Shown here: positions 1-7,413 of the stretch, piece after piece | How the letters are laid out: the number at the start of each line of letters is the position of its first letter | Numbering within the stretch: the stretch's first letter is position 1 | NCBI GenBank assembly: GCA_039908095.1 | Contig: JAMOBJ010000029.1 | Coordinates: 1-32,487, forward strand | Length of the DNA: 32,487 bases | Reading direction: 5' to 3' | From: Nitrospirae bacterium YQR-1 | GTDB lineage: Bacteria; Nitrospirota; Thermodesulfovibrionia; Thermodesulfovibrionales; Magnetobacteriaceae | Made by a program: the position numbers and the translations under genes | The notes under the pieces: model-generated | Told to the model about the DNA's origin: nothing | Database searches by the model: none | The model's input: only the letters and a program-made list of their open reading frames with translations

Positions 1-281
1 GTGACTGTTTTATCATTAGCGCTGAATTGCTGCGTTGTTTTTGCCGCTATTGTGGATAAATTATTTGCCGTGCCTGATGCTGTGCCTGTCGGGTTCGAAC
101 CTACCGTGAATGTTGTGCTGAGGCTCTCCGATGACATGTTAGACACCACGCAATAGGTTACATTATTGCCGTGGCTGTGAAAGTACGGCATGTAATAATA
201 GACTGTGTTTGCCTCGCTAAACATCATCGTTGAGGCTATTGCCAAAATGATTGTTAACAATATCAGTGTAAGTTTTTTCAT
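1..281 (-). CDS. Secreted protein, paralogue of the next gene (3' end outside window)
   Basis: The gene reads in from an ATG at 281 and runs off the window edge, so only 93 codons are visible. A GGAGGA ribosome site lies 7-12 bases before the start. The first 20 or so residues form a Sec-type signal (MKKLTLILL then a hydrophobic stretch to about A24). The mature part begins directly with a domain containing PYFH and NNVTYCVVSN, both also found in the protein encoded at 328-1002, so the two are tandem paralogues. Unlike its neighbour it has no Ser/Thr-rich linker between the signal and this domain. I do not recognise the family. Export to the periplasm or cell surface is inferred from the signal only. 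It is probably the last visible gene of a three-gene minus-strand unit. Confidence 0.7.
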   Translation of the reverse strand, partial: MKKLTLILLTIILAIASTMMFSEANTVYYYMPYFHSHGNNVTYCVVSNMSSESLSTTFTVGSNPTGTASGTANNLSTIAAKTTQQFSANDKTV

Positions 282-327
282 TAGTATTTCCTCCGTTAAT
301 TTGATTATATTTTTCCTCTTTTAATTT

Positions 328-1002
328 TTAGTATCCGGCAACAATACTCTTCCCACCGGCTCCCGCCGTGCTGTTATCCTGACAAACAATGCCTGCTAAA
401 TTCCTTTTTGGGCTGCTTGTGCCCTGAAAACATGATATTAAAACGCTGTTACAGTTTAATCCGGTGTTTGTTGAATAAAATACAAGGCTTCCACCGTAGG
501 AATAGCTGCTCCCGAGTTCTGATGACAACCCTACTGTATCATTCCCAAAATATACAGAATCACCGCTAAATGTTATCATCTTGCTCATTTTGCTATAGAG
601 CTTAGTTGTGGTAAATTCCTTCAATGCTCCTGTGGCAGTTCCGGCGGAATTTGCCTTCATCGCAAAGTACAAACCCGTAATGTTATCCGATGACACATTA
701 GACACCACGCAATAGGTAACATTATTTGCACTGATATGAAAATACGGCAATGAATACGTGACTCTCGATTTGGCAGATGATGTTACGTTGTCTGCATTTA
801 CTGTAGTAGTTGTGGTTGATGCTGCAGTTGTGGTTGAAGTGCCACCGCCGGATGTTGCCGTCGTTGTGGTTGTGGTTGTGCCGCTGGATGTATCCCACGA
901 ATCCGAGTCCCACACCAAGCTGTCCCATAAACTGCTGGCTGCAACTACAATTGAGGGCAGTAACACCAAAAACAACAACTGTAGTATTATTTTTTTCCTC
1001 AT
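328..1002 (-). CDS. Secreted protein with Ser/Thr-rich linker, tandem paralogue
   Basis: This is a 224-residue protein with a clear signal peptide (MRKKIILQLLFLVLLP, cleavage probably near A22). A Trp/Asp-rich stretch follows (WDS repeated at 26-37), then a low-complexity Thr/Ser/Gly linker at about 38-68. From about residue 80 a globular region contains PYFH and NNVTYCVVSN, shared with the partial protein encoded at 1-281. Four of its five cysteines could form disulfides outside the cytoplasm. An AGGAGAG site precedes the ATG at 1002. The gene sits 28 bases after the S74-domain gene and 46 bases before its paralogue, so one transcript is likely. No known family is recognised. A surface or periplasmic structural or adhesive role is plausible but unproven, and the Thr-rich linker resembles spacer segments of bacterial surface proteins. 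Confidence 0.75.
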   Translation of the reverse strand: MRKKIILQLLFLVLLPSIVVAASSLWDSLVWDSDSWDTSSGTTTTTTTATSGGGTSTTTAASTTTTTVNADNVTSSAKSRVTYSLPYFHISANNVTYCVVSNVSSDNITGLYFAMKANSAGTATGALKEFTTTKLYSKMSKMITFSGDSVYFGNDTVGLSSELGSSYSYGGSLVFYSTNTGLNCNSVLISCFQGTSSPKRNLAGIVCQDNSTAGAGGKSIVAGY

Positions 1003-1030
1003 AATCTCTCTCCTGATTTATGGTTAACAG

Positions 1031-1894
1031 CTATTTAGTTTCATTTTTATTTTCAAGCCTATCAACTTTTTCTGATAAAGCAGCTATTGTTTTTTGCTGT
1101 TCCTGAACCACCTTTGTTAGCAGAGCCACGACATCCATTGAGCTTAAACCCTTACGGTCTTTGGTTGCTATCAGCTCCGGCACGTCTTCGGCAATAAACC
1201 CGATGTGCTTATCTGATTTATCAGTCTTATAATTAAAAGTTACCGGTTTAAGCTGTTCAAATGCCTCCAATGCCTTTTCAGATGATAACTCTTTTATATG
1301 CTCCTTGTAAGCTCTGCTTGAGGCATTAGTCCAAACTCCTCCGGTTGTTACATAAGCGCCTGAGCCCATGTGTAGGGGGTAGGAGGGGGAAGTTGTACCG
1401 ATGCCAAGGTAGCCTCTAGTTCCAGAATCATAATTCTGTAATCTCATGTACTCATTCCCGTCAGTATCCATCCAAAGCCAGTGCCCATGATTAGTTCTCA
1501 TTTCCATATTATTACCGTAGACATTACTTATGATTTGAAACCAAGTGGATACTCCTGATATAAATCCAATAGCACCATAACCACCTGCTGCATTACCAAT
1601 ATAAATCTTCCCCATTGAACCGCTTGATGTCCCTCCAACCTGCAGAAGTCCCATTGGACTTGATTCTCCAATCCCAACATTCCCATTGCTGTAATACAAA
1701 TTACTTCCGCTTAGTTCCCAACTTCTATTGGCAAGGTAGGTGAAGTTGCTGTTTACCTCGCTTGATTTTGCAGTTGTGCCGGAGCTAAAGGTGTAAGGAA
1801 CTGTGGCTGCGTATGCAACAACCGCCAAAACTAAAACCAATAAAACCACTAATACACCATACTTAAACGACTTTTTCCCAATAAAACTTTTCAT
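1031..1894 (-). CDS. Secreted tail-fibre-like protein with C-terminal peptidase S74 (intramolecular chaperone) domain
   Basis: The 287-residue product starts with a basic stretch and a strong hydrophobic segment (about 12-30), followed by the TVPYTFSSGTTAKSSEVNSN-type segment often seen at the N terminus of exported fibre-like proteins. The middle is Gly/Ser/Asn-rich and has two GIGxxSP repeats (73-80 and 163-170). The C terminus (about 190-287) matches the S74 chaperone domain: SSRAYKEHI around S192/S193 and K197 (candidate Ser-Lys self-cleavage dyad), LKPVTFNYK, IGFIAEDVPEL, and a terminal heptad-like coiled coil (264-283). In known cases this domain trimerises the fibre and then cuts itself off. 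GGGAGG precedes the ATG at 1894. No other phage genes are nearby, so a chromosomal surface protein is more likely than a phage remnant. It heads the three-gene minus-strand unit. Confidence 0.82.
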   Translation of the reverse strand: MKSFIGKKSFKYGVLVVLLVLVLAVVAYAATVPYTFSSGTTAKSSEVNSNFTYLANRSWELSGSNLYYSNGNVGIGESSPMGLLQVGGTSSGSMGKIYIGNAAGGYGAIGFISGVSTWFQIISNVYGNNMEMRTNHGHWLWMDTDGNEYMRLQNYDSGTRGYLGIGTTSPSYPLHMGSGAYVTTGGVWTNASSRAYKEHIKELSSEKALEAFEQLKPVTFNYKTDKSDKHIGFIAEDVPELIATKDRKGLSSMDVVALLTKVVQEQQKTIAALSEKVDRLENKNETK

Positions 1895-1967
1895 GACATG
1901 CCTCCCATATTTGTTTTGATATTTGAATTAATGAAAAATGCCGGTAGTTAAGTCCACGAATAAAAGA

Positions 1968-2600
1968 CTGGATTCCCGTTTTCACGGGAATGACAGAAAG
2001 GGAAAACGGAATGACAGAAAGGGAAAACGGAATGACAGAAAGGGAAAACGGAATGACAGAAAGGGAAAACGGAATGACAGAAAGGGAAAACGGAATAACA
2101 GAAAGGGAAAACGGAATGACAGAAAAAGAAAACGGAATGACAGAAAGGGAAAACGGAATAACAGAAAGGGAAAACGGAATAACAGAAAGGGAAAACGGAA
2201 TAACAGAAAGGGAAAACGGAATGACAGAAAGGGAAAACGGAATAACAGAAAAAGAAAACGGAATAACAGAAAGGGAAAACGGAATGACAGAAAGGGAAAA
2301 CGGAATAACAGAAAGGGAAAACGGAATGACAGAAAGGGAAAACGGAATGACAGAAAAAGAAAACGGAATGACAGAAAAAGAAAACGGAATGACAGAAAGG
2401 GAAAACGGAATAACAGAAAGGGAAAACGGAATGACAGAAAGGGAAAACGGAATGACAGAAAGGGAAAACGGAATGACAAAAGGGAAAACGGAATGACAGA
2501 AAAAGAAAACGGAATAACAGAAAGGGAAAACAGAATGACAGAAAGGGAAAACGGAATGACGCCCTCCTCTGTCATTCCCGACTCCGATCGGGAATCCAGT
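1968..2600. repeat. Bipartite palindromic (dRS3-like) element containing an expanded 21-bp array
   Basis: The left end is a 20-bp palindrome at 1972-1991 with arms ATTCCCGT and ACGGGAAT and loop TTTC. The right end is a 22-bp palindrome at 2574-2595 with arms ATTCCCGA and TCGGGAAT and a 6-base loop. The outer borders CTGG and CCAG are inverted. The same 20-bp/22-bp pair, with the same loop lengths and borders, occurs at 12325-12403, where only 29 bp separate the palindromes. Here 582 bp separate them, nearly all tandem array. The palindromes fit the ATTCCC-N8-GGGAAT pattern known as dRS3 in Neisseria. Homology with those elements is not claimed. Confidence 0.85.
1989..2554. repeat. Tandem array of 27 units of 21 bp
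   Basis: Each unit begins AATGACAGAAAGGG and ends AAAACGG. Twenty-six units are 21 bp and unit 24 (starting at 2472) is 20 bp through loss of one base. Variation is almost confined to two places: AATGAC versus AATAAC, and GAAAGGG versus GAAAAAG. The four combinations are interspersed along the array. The first unit overlaps the right arm of the 1972-1991 palindrome, so the unit appears to derive from that arm plus adjacent linker. Because 21 is divisible by 3, long open frames appear on both strands. They lack ribosome sites and are treated as non-coding. Confidence 0.95.
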
Positions 2601-3024
<424 letters not shown>

Positions 3025-3174
3025 ATGAAGGTATCAGATATGACGGTAGATCAACTGGAAACCTTAATGGAACGAGTAGTAGGCAAGTTTTTAGACCCTG
3101 ACTATGGGCTTGAAATGAAAGATGAATTTATAAATGAAGTTCTCGATTCTATAAATGACAGAGGTAGTCTGTAG
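3025..3174 (+). CDS. Small acidic protein, 49 residues, antitoxin-like
   Basis: An AAAGGAG ribosome site (3010-3016) lies 8 bases before an ATG that opens a 49-codon frame ending in TAG. The product begins MKVSDMTVDQLETLMERVVG and continues with FLDPDYGLEMKDEF, then a short helix. This pattern (MTVxxLexLi...vv...LxDPDxGLElkeeF) resembles small conserved proteins often found beside RelE- or PIN-type toxins. I can name no specific family. No toxin gene follows: the next 77 bases are non-coding and the next gene is a VOC protein. It may be an orphan antitoxin, a relic of such a module, or an unrelated small protein. The gene is real on the evidence of its ribosome site and coding pattern, but its function is unknown. 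Confidence 0.62.
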   Translation: MKVSDMTVDQLETLMERVVGKFLDPDYGLEMKDEFINEVLDSINDRGSL

Positions 3175-3251
3175 CAACCTGTGAAGACTGGATTGAGGGT
3201 ATTAAAGGTATGCTTTAACTCAAAGATAGTAACTTTACAATGGAGGGCACA

Positions 3252-4502
3252 ATGGCAGAGTATGAGACACCGACAATAGATATCCGCTACGGCGCATATA
3301 ACGGTACTAAAACAAACAGCGCATATTTTTGGCATTATCTGAGCCGGATTTACCACTGGCGGCAGAACACAGGACTAATTCCAAATATCGAAAAGATGGA
3401 TTCCCTGACAATGCAGGTTGATTGTGGAAAAAGGATTAAGGCGGTTAAAGAGCTGCTGCTTACCTCAGCATACGACTTTCAATATACTTTTGAAGATACC
3501 GATTTTATTACATCAGTGTTATGCTACAAAAATGACCCAATGGTTCCGGTAATTTTCATAAGAGAACCAAAATCAGATATTGCTTCCGGCATATTTCGTC
3601 TGTTTAACGATATAACACTAAATCGCAAAGGCTCATCGGCAAGATTTATCGGTGAGGCATACCTGGTTAAGGATATTGACGATGTGTATAGAGTGCAAAG
3701 TGAAGCCGGTACACGGTTTTTTACAGATGGTATTGCCGGTTCAGTTGAAGACGGCATCAGATGGATTGAAACCCTGCCCTCTGTTTACACCCAAAACACG
3801 GTAAAGTATGTCCGGTACTATGGCGATGAAAAGGTATTACACCCAAAACGTTTTAACATTATCACCGAATCTGCAGAAACACTGAGAAGTTTTTCAGAGA
3901 TTAAAGACAACATGCGTCAGGCCGGTATAACAGATATTGTTTTACCTGTAGATCACGTGGCAACCCGTATTTTCCACCATGACAGGGAGGATGCCATACT
4001 TGAAATAGTTAAACTTACCCATATGTATCCGTGGGGCGCCTATAATATTGATGAGATGGATAGCTCCACCAACCCTGTACGCAACGTGTATAACATGCCG
4101 GAGCGCCATAGCCCGGCTAAAGTCTTCACAGCCGGAAACTGTGGAGCATTTCTGCGTTTTCTGTCCACACGGCCTGCCCCGACCGAAACCTTCTGTGAAA
4201 ATTTTGGCAGGTCCCTTCACCACATCGCTTATGATGTTAAAGAGGACGATATGGACGGCCCCGATAACCACAACATAGACACAGTGGTTTCTTATTTAAA
4301 AAAGAATGGTTTTAACTTTGTTGACAACTTAACCGGCACTAAAGCCGAAGGGCTCAGACAGGTTTTTTCAAAACGCTCGCCTCACACCGGCTGGGTCACA
4401 GAGTATGTTGAGAGATTTGGCGGCTTTCACGGATTTTTTACGAGAAAAAACGTGGCGTTTCTTACACAGGCAGCCGGAAAAGACGAGGGAGTCATAAAGT
4501 AA
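3252..4502 (+). CDS. VOC-superfamily protein with 4-hydroxyphenylpyruvate-dioxygenase-like C-terminal domain
   Basis: The start is placed at the ATG at 3252 because GGAGG (3244-3248) sits just before it; an ATG at 3240 is in frame but has no ribosome site. The protein is 416 residues. The first 190 or so residues match nothing I recognise. The C-terminal half has the layout of a two-module vicinal-oxygen-chelate fold: VDHVATRIF (H235), SLHHIAYDV (H323/H324) followed by a VVSYLKKNGFNFV helix, and WVTEYVERFGG (E384). These supply the two His and one Glu that bind Fe(II) in HPPD-type dioxygenases, in the expected order. Sequence similarity to true HPPD is weak outside these blocks, so the substrate is unknown. 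It is a single gene facing the minus-strand glycosyltransferase run. Confidence 0.6.
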   Translation: MAEYETPTIDIRYGAYNGTKTNSAYFWHYLSRIYHWRQNTGLIPNIEKMDSLTMQVDCGKRIKAVKELLLTSAYDFQYTFEDTDFITSVLCYKNDPMVPVIFIREPKSDIASGIFRLFNDITLNRKGSSARFIGEAYLVKDIDDVYRVQSEAGTRFFTDGIAGSVEDGIRWIETLPSVYTQNTVKYVRYYGDEKVLHPKRFNIITESAETLRSFSEIKDNMRQAGITDIVLPVDHVATRIFHHDREDAILEIVKLTHMYPWGAYNIDEMDSSTNPVRNVYNMPERHSPAKVFTAGNCGAFLRFLSTRPAPTETFCENFGRSLHHIAYDVKEDDMDGPDNHNIDTVVSYLKKNGFNFVDNLTGTKAEGLRQVFSKRSPHTGWVTEYVERFGGFHGFFTRKNVAFLTQAAGKDEGVIK

Positions 4503-4524
4503 CATAGCCATTGACAGGGTGGCT

Positions 4525-4545
4525 CAAGGGGGCATCGCTCCCTTG
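4525..4545. terminator. Possible terminator hairpin between convergent genes
   Basis: CAAGGG (4525-4530) and CCCTTG (4540-4545) can pair around a 9-base loop, 22 bases after the plus-strand stop at 4502 and between two convergent genes. No strong T tract follows directly, so intrinsic termination is uncertain. It may instead be a dispersed palindrome. Confidence 0.35.
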
Positions 4546-4579
4546 CAGAATGGGGTTTTATTCCAATTCTAATTCATTT

Positions 4580-4613
4580 GTCTAACTTTGTTGGCATAGT
4601 CGAAAGGTCCTTG
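4580..4613. repeat. Dispersed repeat, second copy at 24997-25030
   Basis: A 34-base stretch beginning GTCTAACTTTGTTG and ending TCCTTG matches 24997-25030 at 29 of 34 positions. Both copies are intergenic, and both are followed by a CTCCC-containing segment. Confidence 0.7.
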
Positions 4614-4615
4614 CC

Positions 4616-5113
4616 CTAATCTCCCTTCTCTTTCTTCTTAATAACACGAATGCCCAGGATATGCCATATGATAAAGAGGACGATGGCGGCCGGGATAGCA
4701 AAGAACATGGAAGCTGCTCCAATTACACCGCCTTTGAGAGCGGTCATAAGGACCCTCAGAGTTGTCAGCGATTTAAAATCGGTATTAAGGTTACAGATAT
4801 ACCGCTCAGTGGCACCAATAGTTAGTGCAAACATAAAGACATTCAAAAATCCCGAACCTGTGATATTACCTGTGGGCACTATCACGGCATCGTAGTCCCC
4901 CGTTTTAAACGGACGCATGACAGAGAAGTTTCCCTTATACGGGTAAACTAAAACTTTAACGCCGCCGTACTTTTCAGCCATCTCTTTACCGTGTGCGTGG
5001 GTCAGAATGCTTATCTCCGCTGTTTTGAATTTTTTCCTGACCTTACCAATTACCTTATCTATGTGCTGAAAACCACAAGAGCGTATTATTAGTACCCGTC
5101 CGTTATTTTTCAT
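4616..5113 (-). CDS. Small membrane-anchored protein with heptosyltransferase-like N-terminal fold
   Basis: The product is 165 residues. The N-terminal part alternates short hydrophobic strands and charged helices: RVLIIRSCGFQHIDKVIGKV, then EISILTH, VKVLVYPYKGNF, YDAVIVP. This resembles the first Rossmann-like half of GT9/heptosyltransferase enzymes, although it is far too short for a whole enzyme. A hydrophobic segment at about 131-154 is followed by a Lys/Arg-rich tail, consistent with one or two membrane spans and a cytoplasmic C terminus. Its ATG at 5113 lies 12 bases after the stop of the GT2 gene, so the two are co-transcribed. It could be a truncated glycosyltransferase or a scaffold for the GT2 enzyme. 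The assignment is tentative. Confidence 0.5.
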   Translation of the reverse strand: MKNNGRVLIIRSCGFQHIDKVIGKVRKKFKTAEISILTHAHGKEMAEKYGGVKVLVYPYKGNFSVMRPFKTGDYDAVIVPTGNITGSGFLNVFMFALTIGATERYICNLNTDFKSLTTLRVLMTALKGGVIGAASMFFAIPAAIVLFIIWHILGIRVIKKKEKGD

Positions 5114-5125
5114 AATATTTTCTCT

Positions 5126-6028
5126 CTACCTGTACATTGTAAAAGGTGAGGTCATATGTATGCGCATATTCTTTGCAACCTCTTTTTTAACAGGCATACG
5201 CTTTTTTAATATGTACCTAAGACCTCCTACTGCATCTACAAATGACTTTAAATACACACCCGTACCTTGCTCTATCGAGTAGTAGAGGCAATGGTATATC
5301 AGTTTAAAGGTATTTTTCCACATGAGGGTTTGAGGATAGTTTTTCCATAATACCCAAAACAGGTTTCTTGTATAATAAAACGGTGCACGGGTGGATTCCC
5401 TGTTTGACGGTGAGTTTTTGTGGTAAGAAACCAGATCTGGGAAAAATTTAACTTTAAAGCCAAGATTCCACACCCTCAGTGCCAGGTCGGTTTCGTTAAA
5501 GTATAGAAAAAACTCTTCAGGGTACCCCCCGATAGCATCTATTATCTCCTTTCTCAGCCCTGCCCCTGCCCCATTAAACGACATTATATAATTGTTGGAA
5601 AGAGTCTCCTCTTTTTCTGTTTTATCGTCAACCTTGCCTGTGGTCTCCCTGTAATTATAATAATCCCTGACGTCAAAAGCGGCAACACCAAGAAGCGGGT
5701 CTTGTTCAAACTTCTCCACCATTTTCTCAATAGCCCCTTCCTCAGGAAAACTGTCGTCATCAAGAATCAGGATGTACTTGCCCGCTGAGTGTTTAAATCC
5801 AACATTATAGGCGGAAACTCCAGTATTTTCCTGTAAGTTAATAAGCCGTACAGTGCGAAACTCCCTTTGTACCATCTCGGCGGTACCGTCGGTTGAGCCG
5901 TTTTCCACAACTATGATTTCCAGGGCGGGATACTTCTGATTTAAAAGCCTCAGAAGTCCCTCCCGCACATCCTCTTTACGGTTATAGGAAACCATCACGG
6001 CACTTACAAGATGATTTTCAAGTATCAC
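5126..6028 (-). CDS. GT2 family glycosyltransferase (rhamnosyltransferase-like)
   Basis: This 300-residue protein has the GT-A fold signature of family 2: VSAVMVSYNRKEDV (8-21), EIIVVENGSTDGT (37-49), the DDD metal/nucleotide-sugar motif (90-92 in YILILDDDSFPEEG), an NGAGAGLRKE acceptor loop (152-161) and ETDLALR (179-185) with the catalytic acid. The order and spacing resemble WbbL-type rhamnosyltransferases that extend O-antigen or exopolysaccharide. No transmembrane domain is obvious, so it probably acts at the cytoplasmic membrane face. The start is GTG at 6028, 71 bases after the diguanylate cyclase gene, with a weak ribosome site. Sugar and acceptor cannot be read from the sequence. It is probably linked in expression with the small membrane protein at 4616-5113. 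Confidence 0.85.
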   Translation of the reverse strand: MILENHLVSAVMVSYNRKEDVREGLLRLLNQKYPALEIIVVENGSTDGTAEMVQREFRTVRLINLQENTGVSAYNVGFKHSAGKYILILDDDSFPEEGAIEKMVEKFEQDPLLGVAAFDVRDYYNYRETTGKVDDKTEKEETLSNNYIMSFNGAGAGLRKEIIDAIGGYPEEFFLYFNETDLALRVWNLGFKVKFFPDLVSYHKNSPSNRESTRAPFYYTRNLFWVLWKNYPQTLMWKNTFKLIYHCLYYSIEQGTGVYLKSFVDAVGGLRYILKKRMPVKKEVAKNMRIHMTSPFTMYR

Positions 6029-6099
6029 TTTAACTTATCGCCGCAATTTAGCTGTTTTTAATAATAAAAAACAATACATAGGTTCAATGCAAAATACAC

Positions 6100-7413
6100 T
6101 CATTGTTTGAGCCCTTTTTTTCTCATTTTATTTTCATACATCAGAGTATCGGCCTGCTTTGTAAGATCATCAATGGAAACTGATGAGTTCGGATCATATG
6201 GAACCACCCCATCGCTGATAGAGAGTTTAAAAGGATGTCTCTGTGTGTTGTTAAAACTATCCACACTTTCGTTAAGTCGTGCTCTTATTGTTTCAGTTTC
6301 CAACGATTCGGAATCAGTCACCAGAACTATGAATTCATCCCCGCCAATTCTTGCTATAATGTCAGTCTCTCTGAAGGTTTCTTTCAGTACTGATGCGGCA
6401 CCGCTGATAGCAAGGTCTCCGGCCTCGTGGCCGATGGTATCGTTTATATGCTTTAAGCCGTCAAGATCAAGAAACACTAAAAGCATCTGCCTGCCGTAAC
6501 GCTTAGCTACTTTTATTTGCTTTTCGGCAAGAGTGTAAAAGCCCCGCCGGTTATATAAACCGGTCAGCTCATCCACTAAAGACAACGTTTGGAGTTTTTC
6601 TCTGAGCTCTACAACCTCAGTGATGTCCGTACCGATGCAGACTACCCGCTTTTGTGATGGCAAATCGCCGGTTTCTTTACTTTGGTTTTCACCTATACAG
6701 GTGGTATTCCAGTTTATGTGTTTTTTCCCACCGTCTTTAGACGGCGCCATAAGTTCAAAAGAGAAAACACCCGGTGAGCCAAACGCCGCTTTGAATTGTT
6801 CATTTTTCTCCGTCTCCTCAGGCTCAATAAACCAGTCCGCCCAGTTGACACCTATAAGTTCTTCAACCTCGTATCCTAATATCTGTGTAGCTGCAATATT
6901 AATAAATTGAACCATTCCGTTTAAATCCAGCTCACACACTATAACAGGCATAAATGAGACAAGTTCCCTGTACTTAAGTTCGGAGTTCATCAGGGCCTTC
7001 TCAGCGGCTATTTTGTTTCTCTCCAGTTCCCCTGTTTTTACTGCATTAGATATCGAATGACAAATGAGTTCCTGCGAGAGTTTCCACTTGTTAAGGTAAT
7101 CCCTGACTCCTTTTTTCATTGCGTGCACGGCTGTCATTTCATCGCCCTGACCGGTCAGCATTATTACCGGCACTACTAATCCTTCACCCAGCAGCCAATC
7201 AACAAACTCTATACCGTCCCGGTTGCCAAGCATGTAATCCACTATTATTACGTCATAGGAATTGTCTCTTACCAACTGCTGCCCATCCTCCACCGAGCGT
7301 GCCTCATCTATTTTGGGTGGATTCTTTTTGAAACCCTTTCTTATCAAATCCCGCGCTATAAGGGCATCTTCCTCGTCATCATCTATCAATAGTATTCTTA
7401 ATGCCGCAGTCAT
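6100..7413 (-). CDS. Receiver-PAS-GGDEF response regulator (diguanylate cyclase)
   Basis: The 437-residue protein has a receiver domain at 5-125 with acidic residues D11-D13, phospho-acceptor D59 (DVIIVDYMLG), T87 and K109. A PAS domain spans about 145-270. A GGDEF domain spans about 275-435 with an intact catalytic GGDEF (357-361) and the RxxD product-inhibition site RETD (348-351) five residues before it. It should therefore make cyclic di-GMP when phosphorylated and be feedback-limited. The usual Lys-Pro after the receiver lysine is replaced by Lys-Trp. The ATG overlaps the stop of the CheY-like gene by four bases (ATGA), showing translational coupling. Likely upstream kinase: the 1413-residue protein of the same run. 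Confidence 0.92.
   Translation of the reverse strand: MTAALRILLIDDDEEDALIARDLIRKGFKKNPPKIDEARSVEDGQQLVRDNSYDVIIVDYMLGNRDGIEFVDWLLGEGLVVPVIMLTGQGDEMTAVHAMKKGVRDYLNKWKLSQELICHSISNAVKTGELERNKIAAEKALMNSELKYRELVSFMPVIVCELDLNGMVQFINIAATQILGYEVEELIGVNWADWFIEPEETEKNEQFKAAFGSPGVFSFELMAPSKDGGKKHINWNTTCIGENQSKETGDLPSQKRVVCIGTDITEVVELREKLQTLSLVDELTGLYNRRGFYTLAEKQIKVAKRYGRQMLLVFLDLDGLKHINDTIGHEAGDLAISGAASVLKETFRETDIIARIGGDEFIVLVTDSESLETETIRARLNESVDSFNNTQRHPFKLSISDGVVPYDPNSSVSIDDLTKQADTLMYENKMRKKGLKQ

Noticed and set aside
88..105. tRNA T-arm-like GGTTCGAACC
   Set aside because: It lies inside the coding frame of the secreted protein gene, and no acceptor, D-arm or anticodon arm can be fitted around it.
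758..1027. Plus-strand open frames opposite the Thr-rich linker (Val-rich)
   Set aside because: They are mirror images of the ACN-rich linker codons, with no ribosome site, inside a supported gene.
1989..2554. CRISPR array
   Set aside because: The units are directly abutting 21-bp repeats with no unique spacers, and no cas genes are present.
3175..3251. Toxin gene partner of the small protein at 3025
   Set aside because: The 77 bases have no open frame with a ribosome site; the next start belongs to the VOC protein.
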